Assembly: GCF_004514475.2 (NCBI RefSeq)
Contig: NZ_MYFO02000003.1
Coordinates: 248,001-312,000 of the forward strand
From: Paenibacillus athensensis
GTDB taxonomy: Bacteria > Bacillota > Bacilli > Paenibacillales > NBRC-103111
Direction of reading: 5' to 3'
DNA: 64,000 nt
Shown piece by piece: positions 9,830-18,176 of this stretch. The notes beneath the pieces were generated by a model, which made no database searches, was not told where the DNA came from, and saw only the letters and a program-made list of their open reading frames with translations. Every line of letters starts with the position of its first letter. The first letter of the stretch is position 1. A program made the translations under genes and the position numbers.

Positions 9830-10062
9830 TGATCGTAGTTCCTCCCTCTTATAGCCGATGGCTTCCAGCCGCGGCATTTCCGCTTAGTATATGGCACAGC
9901 GCAGCCTGCTATCCGTATTTTGTAAGCGCTTCACGGTTCTTCCTCCACCATTTTCTACAATTTTCAAGGAATAAAAAATAATTTTTACTAAACTTATCCT
10001 TGTCAGCCGACGTCCAAATATAGTACTTTAGACTTATATATATTACGGAAGGAAGAAATCAT

Positions 10063-11196
10063 TTGAGAAAATGGAAAATAGCAGGACTGGTCGCGGCATT
10101 TTGCTTGCTGACCAGCCAGACACTCGCTTCCGCAGCGACCCCGACGGCTCCGCTGAAGCCGGCCAAGCAGCTGGAAGCCACTACGATTAACGGCGAAGTC
10201 TACGTCAAAGCGTCCTCACTCGTCAGCCAATTGGGCGGCAAGGGCAGCTATGACGCGGCTTCCGGCACCTACGCCTACCAGCCGGTCAATGAAGTCGCTC
10301 AGGCCGTGGAGAAAACATCGGCATCCGTCGTCGCCATCATCGGGCGCTACAGCAACGATGCCAGCAGCGGCATCAAGGGCAGCGAGGACCGCTTCCAGCT
10401 CGCGCACGGCACCGGCGTCGTCTGGAAAAGCGACGGCTGGATTATTACCAACGCCCACGTCGTCAAGGATTTGAAGAACATGGTCGTTGTCACCTACGAC
10501 GGCAAGCAGTATACCGGCACCGCCAAATACACCGATGAGGAAAGCGACCTGGCGCTGGTGAAAATCGAGGCGAAAAACCTCTCTCCGGCCAAATTTGCCG
10601 ACAACATGAACGTACAGGTCGGTGAAACCGTCGTGGCCATCGGCACGCCGATTTCCTTTGCGCTGCGCAACTCCGTCACCGTCGGCGTCGTGAGCGGCAT
10701 CGACCGCTCGGTGCATTCCACCTACCGGCTGCTGCAAACCGATGCGGCAATCAATCCGGGCAACAGCGGCGGCGCGCTGCTCAACCTGCGCGGGGAAGTC
10801 ATCGGCATCAACTCGCTGAAATTCGCTGCTGTCGGCGTGGAGAGCCTTGGCTTTTCGATTCCGTCGGACACGGTAATGTATGTGATGGACCAGTTTATGA
10901 AATATGGCAAGGTCAAACGTCCGTACCTCGGTTTTACCGTGGAGGAAAGCTGGGCCGCGCTGGTCGGGCTGCCGACCGACGATCCGCTGAAGATCAGCTA
11001 TGTTAACGACAAGGCCGCAGCGGCCGGCATTCACAAAGGGGATGTGCTGTATTCCATCGACGACGTCAACGTTAAGACGCTGGTTGATTTGAACGAGCGG
11101 CTCAAAGCCTATTTGCCGGGCGACAAAGTCAAGCTGATGCTGCAATCCGACGGCGATCTTGTGCAAAAAGAAATCACGCTGACCGAAGAAAACTAA
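10063..11196 (+). CDS. Secreted HtrA/trypsin-like serine protease with PDZ-like C-terminus
   Basis: 377 aa from a TTG start at 10063 (GGAAGGAAGAAA upstream). The signal peptide runs MRKWKIAGLVAAFCLL to an AASA-type cleavage site. Residues about 45-75 (INGEVYVKASSLVSQLGG) resemble half of a stalk/copper-amine-oxidase-N repeat. The protease core has His in TNAHVVK, Asp in ESDLALVKI and Ser in NPGNSGGALLN, then a PDZ-like tail (GIHKGDVLYSIDDVNV). It would degrade or chaperone misfolded proteins outside the membrane. It differs from classical Bacillus HtrA in having a cleavable signal rather than an N-terminal anchor. The next gene, 27 bp on, also has a stalk domain, so the pair is likely co-expressed. 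Confidence 0.88.
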   Translation: MRKWKIAGLVAAFCLLTSQTLASAATPTAPLKPAKQLEATTINGEVYVKASSLVSQLGGKGSYDAASGTYAYQPVNEVAQAVEKTSASVVAIIGRYSNDASSGIKGSEDRFQLAHGTGVVWKSDGWIITNAHVVKDLKNMVVVTYDGKQYTGTAKYTDEESDLALVKIEAKNLSPAKFADNMNVQVGETVVAIGTPISFALRNSVTVGVVSGIDRSVHSTYRLLQTDAAINPGNSGGALLNLRGEVIGINSLKFAAVGVESLGFSIPSDTVMYVMDQFMKYGKVKRPYLGFTVEESWAALVGLPTDDPLKISYVNDKAAAAGIHKGDVLYSIDDVNVKTLVDLNERLKAYLPGDKVKLMLQSDGDLVQKEITLTEEN

Positions 11197-11223
11197 TCTA
11201 TAACCAGAAACGGAGTCCACACG

Positions 11224-13101
11224 ATGAAAAAATTAACCACGCTGCTGCTGGCCGGCGCGCTGCTGCTGACGCCGCAGTTCGCTCATGCCGCCGACAACGA
11301 CATCAACATCAAACTGCAGCTCAACAACGAAAGCCTGACGATCAACGGTGTCGACATGAAGGTGGAAAAGCCTTATTTGTCCAATGAAACCACGCTCGTA
11401 CCGCTGCGCGTTATCACAACGGCGTTCGGAGCGGTGCTCAACTGGGATTCGGCCACCAAATCGATTCATTTAAAATACGGCGCGCACGCCATCACCTTGA
11501 CCATCGGCAGCAAGACAGCCGTCGTCGACGATCAGACGCTCGACCTCCCGGCTCCGCCGGAGCTGGCCAACGGCACGACAATGGTGCCGATTCGTTTTAT
11601 CTCCGAGAACTTCGGGGCCAAAGTCAGCTACGATGCGGCTACATCGCAGATTACGATTACAGGCAGCAAGCAGGAAACGACGCCGGACAACGATTTGAAC
11701 AGCGATCTGGGCAAAACGAAGCTGGGCAACAGCTTTTACGGCTGGTCGATGAACTATCCTTCCGGTCTGGAGAAGCAGTCGATCTCCTTCAAGGAGGACG
11801 GCGCGGCTTTTACCGATACGAACGGCGAATACCGTTTTTCCGTGTATGTGGAGGAGCTTGAAGATTCCTTGTCTCAAGACGCCCTGTTGAAAAAGCTCAA
11901 CGCTTCCGTGACCTCGAGCGAAACCGTATTGGACAAAAAATACGTTCGCCAAGGCTCCGGCGGCTACGCCCGCATCGTCAGCAAAAACAGCGAAGGCAAA
12001 TATTACGAAGGCCGCGGCTATGTTAAAGGCGACTACTATTACCAGATCATCCTGACTGTCAATAAGGAAGAAAATTACAAAAACAAAGCCAAAAATCAGG
12101 CCTATACCGACCTGCTCGATAGCTTTAAAACCGAATTTGATAAAAAAGATCCGGCCATCAAGGACATTTCGACCGTCAAGGACGGCTATCGGACGTACGT
12201 CAACAAAGATTTCGGCTTCACCATGAAGCTGCCTTCCGAATGGAACGACGCTTCGAGCAGCAGCAGCCTCGATTTTTACGATGAAAAAACTGATGCGGCC
12301 CTGAGCATTCGCGTAACGTCGGTGGAGGACAAGGATACGCTCGCCGCTTGGGTGGACCGCGAAACGGCGCAAATCACTTCTTATTACACGAGCGATAACG
12401 TGAAAATCGACAAGCCTGTCGACATGACGGTGTCCGGCGAGCCGGCCAAGCTGTTGAAATATTCCAGCCGTACAGGCGATACGTGGACCAATTTCTACGG
12501 TCTGTACGTGTTCAAGGACGGGCATAAATTCGAAATCGACTTTGTTCAGAATAAAACCGCAGTCGACGCCAAGCTGTTTAAAGCGATCACGGATTCGTTC
12601 AAATTCGAGGGCGAAGCGACGGTCGGCTATATCGATGACGATCGCGATTTCATCGACCGCGACAAAACGTCGACGGTAACCCGCAAATCTCAGCATTTCT
12701 CCATCGACATTCCGGATTTCTGGTACCCTTACGAGGATGAGGACTCCAAGGACATGCTGGAATATAGCTTTGTCGGCGGTTTGCTTCTTGTATTTAACAA
12801 CGAGGACCAGAGCTACGACAACATCGTGCAGAATGACAACAAAGTACTGGATGAAGCGCGTAAGCGTAAGAACTTCAACATAGTGATGAACGGCTCCGAT
12901 ACGATCGGCGGCTTGAATGCGAGCAAGCTCGTTTACGAAAACGATGCGGATAACGGCGGCAGGCTGCGAACGTTCGTCTACCATGTGAAAAGCGGTGACA
13001 ACGTCTATACGATTATTGCTTCCATGTATCAAGCGGTTATGACCGATGCGAACGTCCAACGTCTCGACAAGGTAATTCATTCCTTGAAGCCTCTTCAATA
13101 G
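11224..13101 (+). CDS. Secreted stalk-domain (copper amine oxidase N-like) protein
   Basis: 625 aa with a signal peptide (LTTLLLAGALLLTPQFAHAA). Residues 30-155 hold a double stalk motif: KPYLSNETTLVPLRVITTAF then ANGTTMVPIRFISENFGA, as in many Paenibacillus surface proteins. The remainder has three similar modules of about 150 aa (each beginning near YGWSMNYPSGLEK, FGFTMKLPSEWND and HFSIDIPDFWYPY), resembling PsbP-like domains. The role is unknown; the family is usually tied to envelope or protease partners, which fits the HtrA-like gene immediately upstream. ATG follows an AACGGAG-type site. Confidence 0.78.
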   Translation: MKKLTTLLLAGALLLTPQFAHAADNDINIKLQLNNESLTINGVDMKVEKPYLSNETTLVPLRVITTAFGAVLNWDSATKSIHLKYGAHAITLTIGSKTAVVDDQTLDLPAPPELANGTTMVPIRFISENFGAKVSYDAATSQITITGSKQETTPDNDLNSDLGKTKLGNSFYGWSMNYPSGLEKQSISFKEDGAAFTDTNGEYRFSVYVEELEDSLSQDALLKKLNASVTSSETVLDKKYVRQGSGGYARIVSKNSEGKYYEGRGYVKGDYYYQIILTVNKEENYKNKAKNQAYTDLLDSFKTEFDKKDPAIKDISTVKDGYRTYVNKDFGFTMKLPSEWNDASSSSSLDFYDEKTDAALSIRVTSVEDKDTLAAWVDRETAQITSYYTSDNVKIDKPVDMTVSGEPAKLLKYSSRTGDTWTNFYGLYVFKDGHKFEIDFVQNKTAVDAKLFKAITDSFKFEGEATVGYIDDDRDFIDRDKTSTVTRKSQHFSIDIPDFWYPYEDEDSKDMLEYSFVGGLLLVFNNEDQSYDNIVQNDNKVLDEARKRKNFNIVMNGSDTIGGLNASKLVYENDADNGGRLRTFVYHVKSGDNVYTIIASMYQAVMTDANVQRLDKVIHSLKPLQ

Positions 13102-13163
13102 CAAAAAGCCGGTTGTACCGGCGTAACGGCGCTCCAAGCCTTAGGGCTTGCGGGCGCTTTTTG
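13102..13163 (+). terminator. Complex intrinsic terminator after the stalk-domain gene
   Basis: Outer arms CAAAAAGCC (13102-13110) and GGCGCTTTTTG (ending 13163) enclose two small hairpins (CCGGTTGTACCGG and AAGCCTTAGGGCTT). Confidence 0.65.
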
Positions 13164-13277
13164 TCATGCCGGGGCAGATAAGCCGCCGCCGCTTGCCGTC
13201 GTTTCCTTGCCGGCTTGTCCCCAGGTCGGACACCCACCCCGACCAAGGTCTAGGTTCAAATACCGTCGCGGGTCCGT

Positions 13278-13305
13278 TTTGAACAACGGTTTTTTTCCCT
13301 AGAAT
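13278..13305 (+). promoter_or_regulatory. Candidate promoter of the LiaI-PspA-PspC-PspA operon
   Basis: TTTGAA (13278-13283) or TTGAAC one base later, a 15-16 bp spacer rich in T, and TAGAAT (13300-13305), about 50 bp before the first start. No convincing LiaR box is visible. Confidence 0.4.
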
Positions 13306-13354
13306 AAAGACATAAGCAAGCGAACAACACGCACAGCGAAAGGCGGTGACAAAG

Positions 13355-13654
13355 ATGAAAAGAAACACTGGTTTGGCAGCGGCTTTAATCGTATTCGGCG
13401 CTTTGATCATCCTGAGCAAATTCGGCTTTCATCTCGGACCGATTGTCGGCTCGATCATGGGCTATCTGATTCCGATTGCAATGGTGGCGCTCGGCTATGT
13501 CGGCATCAAGAACGGCAGCAAGATCGGCTGGATCGTAGCCGGATTGGGCGTGATCATTCTGATGGGCAAGCTGGCCGGATGGCTGATTATCGTACTGGCG
13601 ATCGGATTGATCGCATACGGCGTATCGATGCTGAAGAAAAGCCCGCAGGCGTAA
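13355..13654 (+). CDS. LiaI/LiaF-type small membrane protein
   Basis: 99 aa with about four hydrophobic segments: GLAAALIVFGALIILSKF, VGSIMGYLIPIAMVALGYVG, IGWIVAGLGVIILMG and LIIVLAIGLIAYGV. Glycine-rich paired helices of this kind belong to the LiaI/LiaF transmembrane family that anchors PspA-like (LiaH) proteins to the membrane in Bacillus envelope-stress responses. ATG 13355 is preferred, with AAGGCGGTG 6 bases upstream; a GTG at 13346 overlaps that site. First gene of a four-gene operon whose second and fourth members encode PspA-family proteins. Confidence 0.78.
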   Translation: MKRNTGLAAALIVFGALIILSKFGFHLGPIVGSIMGYLIPIAMVALGYVGIKNGSKIGWIVAGLGVIILMGKLAGWLIIVLAIGLIAYGVSMLKKSPQA

Positions 13655-13691
13655 GCCGGGCGATTAAGAGAAGGGAAAAGGTGGAATGGGA

Positions 13692-14348
13692 ATGAGCTTG
13701 ATTAAGCGGATGAGAGATATTACGGTAGCGACGCTGAACGAGCATTTGGAGCGGTCGGAGGACCCGGTGCGGTTGATCGACCAGTACTTGGCCGCACAGC
13801 GCGAGCAGTTGGTCCAGTCCGAACGGCTGCATCAGCAATGCGTCACCCACGCCGCTTCGCTCCGGCAGCAGTTTCTGTCGGCGTTGGAGACGAAGGAGAA
13901 GCGTGAGCAGCAAGCGCTGCTGGCCTTGAAGGCCGGCGAAGAGCAGATGGCACGCATCGTCCTTCAGGAGAAGCTGCAGGCTGAGGAGAAAAGCGAGCAA
14001 TACCGCGAGCTGTATGAGCAGGCGAAGCAGTCGATTCTGGAGCTGGACGAGGAATTGCAGCAGCTGAAAGCCGATTACAAGGAAGTTGCCGATAAACGCA
14101 GCTATTACCTGGCGCGAATGGAATCCGCAAGATTGCAGCAACGGCTGCACGCCCGGCTCGGCGGCTTCGGTCCTGACGTGGCGCCGCGGGCCTTCGGACG
14201 CCTCGAAGAGCGCGTGTCCGATATGGAACTGCACGCCAAATCATTACGAGATGTGCGCCGCATGAGCCGCGACGGCTATTATGCCGGCAATCCGGCTGTC
14301 GACGCGGAGCTGGAAGCGCTCCGCAACAGACTGAATCAGGAGGGATAA
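13692..14348 (+). CDS. PspA/IM30 (LiaH-like) membrane-stress protein, copy 1
   Basis: 218 aa, almost wholly helical and coiled-coil. The N-terminus MSLIKRMRDITVATLNEHLE aligns residue for residue with copy 2 ([20 protein letters not shown]), including the amphipathic membrane-binding helix, which is why I start at ATG 13692 (AAGGTGG 6 bases upstream) rather than ATG 13686. PspA proteins oligomerise on damaged cytoplasmic membrane and protect it. The middle carries long Gln/Glu-rich heptads. It lies 37 bp after the LiaI-like gene and 7 bp before the PspC-like gene. Confidence 0.88.
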   Translation: MSLIKRMRDITVATLNEHLERSEDPVRLIDQYLAAQREQLVQSERLHQQCVTHAASLRQQFLSALETKEKREQQALLALKAGEEQMARIVLQEKLQAEEKSEQYRELYEQAKQSILELDEELQQLKADYKEVADKRSYYLARMESARLQQRLHARLGGFGPDVAPRAFGRLEERVSDMELHAKSLRDVRRMSRDGYYAGNPAVDAELEALRNRLNQEG

Positions 14349-14355
14349 CGTAACC

Positions 14356-14805
14356 ATGAGCAAACTGTACCGCTCGAGAAGAGACAAGAAGATTACAGGT
14401 CTTTGCGGCGGCTTGGCCGAAACGCTGAACGTCGACGCCACCTTGCTGCGATTGCTGCTCGTCATCACCACGCTTTTCTCCGGGGGAACGGTCATTTTCA
14501 TCTATGTGCTTGCTGCGATTGTGATTCCCAAGGAGCCGGGCTTCGAACCCCCTTACGATCCTTATGCCGGCCCCTATGGTCGCCCGCCGTATAACGGCGG
14601 AGGCTGGAATCCGCCGCCAAGACCACAAAGCGGCCCGGCTCGTCCGGACCCTTACGCCGGTGCTTATGAAGCGAACAAAGGTAGCCATATCGATGAAATG
14701 ATGAAGGATATCGAGAAAAAAGCGTTGCAGCGCGAAATCGAAGAGCTGCGCAAAAAAGTTGCGCATTATGAAAATAACAACGATAAATCCAAAGGAGACG
14801 TGTAA
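14356..14805 (+). CDS. PspC-domain membrane protein with C-terminal coiled coil
   Basis: 149 aa. The PspC domain is plain: KLYRSRRDKKITGLCGGLAE, then a hydrophobic segment VIFIYVLAAIVIPKEPGF. A proline/tyrosine-rich linker (about 60-100) leads to a charged coiled coil (DEMMKDIEKKALQREIEELR) that could bind the PspA-like partners encoded on either side. PspC proteins sense envelope stress or recruit PspA. Seven bp separate it from the preceding gene and 3 bp from the next, so translation is probably coupled. Confidence 0.88.
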   Translation: MSKLYRSRRDKKITGLCGGLAETLNVDATLLRLLLVITTLFSGGTVIFIYVLAAIVIPKEPGFEPPYDPYAGPYGRPPYNGGGWNPPPRPQSGPARPDPYAGAYEANKGSHIDEMMKDIEKKALQREIEELRKKVAHYENNNDKSKGDV

Positions 14806-14808
14806 ATC

Positions 14809-15492
14809 ATGGGAGTATTTTCGAGAATGAAGGATATGACGGTCGCATCGCTGCATGAGGTTCTGGACAAAATTGAAGATCCGATCGTGATGCTGAACCA
14901 ATACCTGCGTGAAATGGAGCAGGAAATTGCCCAAGCGGAAGTGACGGTAGCCCGCCAGATCGCCAACGAGCGCAAGCTCAAGCAACGTCTGGAAGAGTCG
15001 GTTCGCCTGTCGGCTGACCGCGAAGCTAAAGCGGCTGTGGCCTTGAAAAACGGCCAGGAAGGCGCAGCTCGTCAAGCGCTGGAAGAAAAGCTGTACCACG
15101 AAGACAAAATCGTTGAATACACCGATTTGCACACGGCTTCCAAAGCGCAAGCCGAGGAGCTGACTCAACAGCTGCATGCGATGAAGGATGAGTTCTACAA
15201 AATGCGCAACAAGCGCAACGAGCTTGTATCCCGCGCTCAACTGGCCAAAGCGAAAAAACAAATGGCCCAAGTGACGTATAACGGCGTGATCGAAAGCGGT
15301 AACGCAGCTCGCGGCTTCCACCGGATGGAAGAGAAAATCATCCAAATGGAAGTTGAAGCGGAAATCGCCCGCCAGCCTTTCGTATCGACGGCTTCTGTCA
15401 GCAGCTACGTACCTGTAGACGCTGCAAAGCAAGCGAAAATCGACGAACAGCTCGATTTGCTGAAAAACAAGCTGACCAAAGCGGACGTTTAA
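14809..15492 (+). CDS. PspA/IM30 membrane-stress protein, copy 2
   Basis: 227 aa. Full-length PspA/IM30 pattern: amphipathic start [20 protein letters not shown], the early conserved [18 protein letters not shown], a long coiled coil, and a C-terminal helix that follows [20 protein letters not shown]. It is closer to canonical PspA than copy 1, which has degenerate sequence after residue 30. Last gene of the operon; ATG follows AAAGGAGACGTGTAAATC. A strong terminator closes the unit. Role as in copy 1; the two may form mixed assemblies (inference). Confidence 0.92.
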   Translation: MGVFSRMKDMTVASLHEVLDKIEDPIVMLNQYLREMEQEIAQAEVTVARQIANERKLKQRLEESVRLSADREAKAAVALKNGQEGAARQALEEKLYHEDKIVEYTDLHTASKAQAEELTQQLHAMKDEFYKMRNKRNELVSRAQLAKAKKQMAQVTYNGVIESGNAARGFHRMEEKIIQMEVEAEIARQPFVSTASVSSYVPVDAAKQAKIDEQLDLLKNKLTKADV

Positions 15493-15525
15493 GCAACGTC
15501 GCAAGATAAGGCCCGTTGGGCCGCG

Positions 15526-15563
15526 AGCCCCCGAATCCCACGTAGTGGAGTTCGGGGGCTTTT
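15526..15563 (+). terminator. Intrinsic terminator of the PspA operon
   Basis: AGCCCCCGAA (15526-15535) pairs with TTCGGGGGCT (15551-15560), followed by a short T run. Confidence 0.85.
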
Positions 15564-15590
15564 GCATGGGCGCGCGAAACGGCGGGAATA

Positions 15591-15617
15591 ACGACACATT
15601 TCCCGGGAAATTGTCGT
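15591..15617. promoter_or_regulatory. 27-bp near-perfect palindrome upstream of the NodB lipoprotein
   Basis: ACGACA (15591-15596), one unpaired C, then the perfect 14-bp palindrome ATTTCCCGGGAAAT and TGTCGT (15612-15617). No T run follows, so it is more like an operator than a terminator. It sits 110 bp before the next start. Confidence 0.4.
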
Positions 15618-15726
15618 CCGGTGGCGAAAGCGCGCTTCATAAATCTGCCAGCATGCCCGGTGCAGGCAGATGGAGGCGACATGTCCATAATAAGTCTACC
15701 ACTACGTTGAGGAGGTGACGGTGAAC

Positions 15727-16671
15727 ATGGACATGAGGATCAGGCGCAGCCAGCGGCTGGCTGCGCTGGTTGTCGCAGCCGGCTGCCTGCTGGCCGGCTG
15801 CGGGGGCGCAAGCGGCGACGGCGCGCTTGCGGGGAAGGCGGACGGCCAGCAGGGCGCTGGGATGGCGAAGACACGGGGAGCGGCAGGCGGACAGGACGGT
15901 CGGTTAATGGTGCCGTCATTTTGGCCCCCAGTGCCGTCCCCGCCTCAGCCCCTAGCGCCGTCGCCGTCACCATCCCCGGCTGCAGCGGTCTCGCCCGTGC
16001 CTGTGGAGCCGGAGGAACGGGCTCAGCCCCAAGGTCCGCGAACCGCGTATTTGACGTTCGATGACGGGCCGTCCGGCAGCACGCGGAAAATTCTTGATAT
16101 TTTAAAGCAGCATGAGGTCAAAGCAACTTTTTTTGTTGTAGGTTCGGAAACGGCGGAAGCGCGGGCGCTGTATCGGCGGATTAACGCGGAGGGGCATGCG
16201 CTGGGCAATCACACTTACAGTCACGATTATCGCAGCATTTACAAATCGGCAGAGGCGTTCAAGCGCGATGTCGCTCGGCTTGACCGGCTGCTTGAAGAAA
16301 CTGTGGGCGTGCGGCCCGATATTTTTCGTTTTCCGGGCGGTTCCAATAATCATCTCAGCCGCAAATCGGGCGGCCCGGGGATTATGAAGACGCTGGCGCG
16401 TGAGATGACGGCAAGCGGTTATACGTATTTTGACTGGAATGTTAGCTCTACCGATGCCGCCGCTCCGGTGCAGGACCGCGAGCTGATCATTCAATCGGTG
16501 CTGGGTGCAAGCCGCGGCAAACGCAGCATTATTGTGCTGATGCACGATAATACGTTCAAGACGACGACGCTGGAGGCGCTGCCGGTTGTGATTCGCGAGT
16601 TGAAGCAGCGGGGCTTCCGTTTTGACAAGCTGACGTCCTCCTCTTTTGCCTATCGGTTTCTGGAGCCGTAA
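15727..16671 (+). CDS. Polysaccharide deacetylase (NodB) lipoprotein
   Basis: 314 aa. A signal peptide with lipobox LLAGC gives a membrane-anchored lipoprotein; residues about 25-95 form a Gly/Ala then Pro/Ser linker. The NodB homology domain starts at RTAYLTFDDGPSGSTRKILD, with metal histidines in EGHALGNHTYSHDY, RFPGGSNN and a C-terminal IIVLMHDN. It likely removes acetyl groups from peptidoglycan or a surface polysaccharide outside the cell. The ATG at 15727 is chosen because GGAGGTGA ends 8 bases upstream; GTG codons at 15715 and 15721 overlap that site. Confidence 0.88.
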   Translation: MDMRIRRSQRLAALVVAAGCLLAGCGGASGDGALAGKADGQQGAGMAKTRGAAGGQDGRLMVPSFWPPVPSPPQPLAPSPSPSPAAAVSPVPVEPEERAQPQGPRTAYLTFDDGPSGSTRKILDILKQHEVKATFFVVGSETAEARALYRRINAEGHALGNHTYSHDYRSIYKSAEAFKRDVARLDRLLEETVGVRPDIFRFPGGSNNHLSRKSGGPGIMKTLAREMTASGYTYFDWNVSSTDAAAPVQDRELIIQSVLGASRGKRSIIVLMHDNTFKTTTLEALPVVIRELKQRGFRFDKLTSSSFAYRFLEP

Positions 16672-16809
16672 ATCACGTCTGCACAGCCTGTTTGGAGTGA
16701 GCGAATTTTCGGTGAGCGTCGGGCGCCCGGCAGCAGTCGGCATCTTGCCAAGTGCCGCATCGGTATGCGATACAGGACCGCTACACATAATACAACCCGA
16801 AGGGAGTTG

Positions 16810-16947
16810 ATGGACATGACCAACAAGGATTCCAAAACGCAAGCGAAGCAGGAGCAGGAAAACCGCAATTGGACCAACAAAGCTTCGTCCGCAGGCGAAG
16901 GCGTCGTCGACAAAAAGCTGGACGGTCCGAACCGTCCGGCTGAATAA
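16810..16947 (+). CDS. Small hydrophilic protein, 45 aa
   Basis: A 45-residue, very polar peptide (MDMTNKDSKTQAKQEQENRN...) ending in DGPNRPAE. The ribosome site AAGGGAG lies just upstream of ATG 16810; a second ATG two codons later is possible. No fold or family recognised. The composition (Lys, Gln, Asn, no hydrophobic core) resembles small acid-soluble or intrinsically disordered proteins of spore-formers, but that is only a resemblance. It is 19 bp upstream of another hydrophilic gene and likely co-transcribed. Confidence 0.6.
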   Translation: MDMTNKDSKTQAKQEQENRNWTNKASSAGEGVVDKKLDGPNRPAE

Positions 16948-16966
16948 GCGCAAGGAGGAGCAGGCG

Positions 16967-17440
16967 ATGAGCGAAAAGCGCGATTCTCAAAAGAAGCCGC
17001 TGCAGCAGGCCGGTAAAGGCGGTGTCTCTGGCGGCAAGCCCGGCAGCGCGTCAGACGATGTAGCGGCGGAGCAGACCGCGGGCGCTGCGCAAGCCTCCAG
17101 TCTCGATCCGTTCGAAATCGAGTTTTTGCCGCAGTTTGAGCAAGGCCGCGGGCCGCGCGAGCCGTTTGTGAACCGGCACGGCGTTGTCATCGGCGATCAC
17201 GACTACGAGTCGGCGAATTCGCCGCTGGAGAACTGGAGCGCAGACACCGACCCGAGCGTGATGGCCGGCGACGAGTGGGTGCATCCGTTCAAGGACGTCG
17301 GCTTTCAGACAGACGCCAATCGCGATTTGTTTGAACGCGGCATAGCGCCGCAGGGCGGCATTTTCATGCACCCCGACAAAAATGCGGCTTACGATGCGCA
17401 AACAACGCCGGAAGAAGCGGACGGGACCAATCGGCAGTAA
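16967..17440 (+). CDS. DUF3905-like hydrophilic protein
   Basis: 157 aa. A disordered, Gly/Ala/Lys-rich N-terminus (1-45) is followed by a conserved core (DPFEIEFLPQFEQGRGPREP, then NRHGVVIGDHDYESANSPLE and MAGDEWVHPFKDVGFQT). I place it in the DUF3905 family from memory of Paenibacillus/Bacillus homologues; the biochemical role is unknown. No signal or membrane segment. ATG follows GCAAGGAGGAGCAGGCG. With the 45-aa gene upstream it makes a small-protein pair. Confidence 0.65.
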   Translation: MSEKRDSQKKPLQQAGKGGVSGGKPGSASDDVAAEQTAGAAQASSLDPFEIEFLPQFEQGRGPREPFVNRHGVVIGDHDYESANSPLENWSADTDPSVMAGDEWVHPFKDVGFQTDANRDLFERGIAPQGGIFMHPDKNAAYDAQTTPEEADGTNRQ

Positions 17441-17468
17441 CAGAATCCCGGTTTGGCCGATTGGCGCT

Positions 17469-17496
17469 TTGCTTTCATTGCTCACGGATGTATAAT
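17469..17496 (+). promoter_or_regulatory. Promoter of the bacilliredoxin gene
   Basis: TTGCTT (17469-17474), 16-bp spacer, consensus TATAAT (17491-17496), about 50 bp before the ATG at 17549. Confidence 0.6.
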
Positions 17497-17548
17497 ATGA
17501 CTAAAGATACTTTTGGTTATATAAAATAGTCCAAGGAGTGAAAGTAGA

Positions 17549-17986
17549 ATGGCGATGTCTTTTGATGCATATATGAAGGATATGGTGAAGCCGATGCGTG
17601 AGGAACTGACGCGTCTGGGCATTAACGAGCTGCTGACGCCGGATGAAGTCGACGCAGCGATTGAAGGCTCCAAAGACGGCACGATGCTGCTTGTCGTCAA
17701 CTCGGTGTGCGGCTGTGCGGCAGGACAATGCCGGCCAGGCGTAGCGAAGGCGCTGCAAAACGAGGTGCGTCCAACGTACTTGTACACGGTGTTTGCCGGT
17801 CAGGAGAAAGAAGCTACGGCCAAAGCGCGGGAATATTTGGCGCCGTACCCGCCGTCTTCGCCATCGATTGCCCTGTTCAAAAACGGCGAGCTGGTGCATT
17901 TCATCCAGCGTCACCAGATTGAAGACCGTTCGGCGGAGATGATCGCGGGCGATTTGATGGGCGCGTTCAACAACTATTGTCAATAA
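17549..17986 (+). CDS. Bacilliredoxin (BrxA/BrxB, YphP/YqiW family)
   Basis: 145 aa, the normal family length. The CGC redox motif is seen in VVNSVCGCAAGQCRPG near residue 55, with thioredoxin-like YTVFAGQEKEATAKAREY and APYPPSSPSIALFKNGE. Bacilliredoxins remove bacillithiol from protein cysteines after oxidative stress; the cells therefore probably make bacillithiol. The ATG has AAGGAG upstream. An additional Cys (QCRP) follows the CGC, which is not in the Bacillus subtilis proteins I recall. Own promoter and terminator. Confidence 0.92.
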   Translation: MAMSFDAYMKDMVKPMREELTRLGINELLTPDEVDAAIEGSKDGTMLLVVNSVCGCAAGQCRPGVAKALQNEVRPTYLYTVFAGQEKEATAKAREYLAPYPPSSPSIALFKNGELVHFIQRHQIEDRSAEMIAGDLMGAFNNYCQ

Positions 17987-18020
17987 GCTTGCTGCCGCAA
18001 GCGTTTATAGCATCAAGCGG

Positions 18021-18055
18021 GACCCACTCATGCACTTGCTGCCGGGTGGGTTTTT
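18021..18055 (+). terminator. Terminator after the bacilliredoxin gene
   Basis: GACCCAC (18021-18027) pairs with GTGGGTT (18046-18052) around a 16-18 nt loop, then a T run. Confidence 0.6.
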
Positions 18056-18088
18056 GCTTGTCCGGCGGGGCTTTTTTGCCCGAAATCT

Positions 18089-18116
18089 TTGAATTCGCCG
18101 CGGGCGGCGCTATACT
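18089..18116 (+). promoter_or_regulatory. nadE promoter
   Basis: TTGAAT (18089-18094), 16-bp GC-rich spacer, TATACT (18111-18116), about 60 bp before the nadE start. Confidence 0.6.
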
Positions 18117-18176
18117 GAAGGTATCGGGAACGCAGGGCTGCGTTCGGAACCTAAGAACAAGAGTGGAGTGGAGCTA

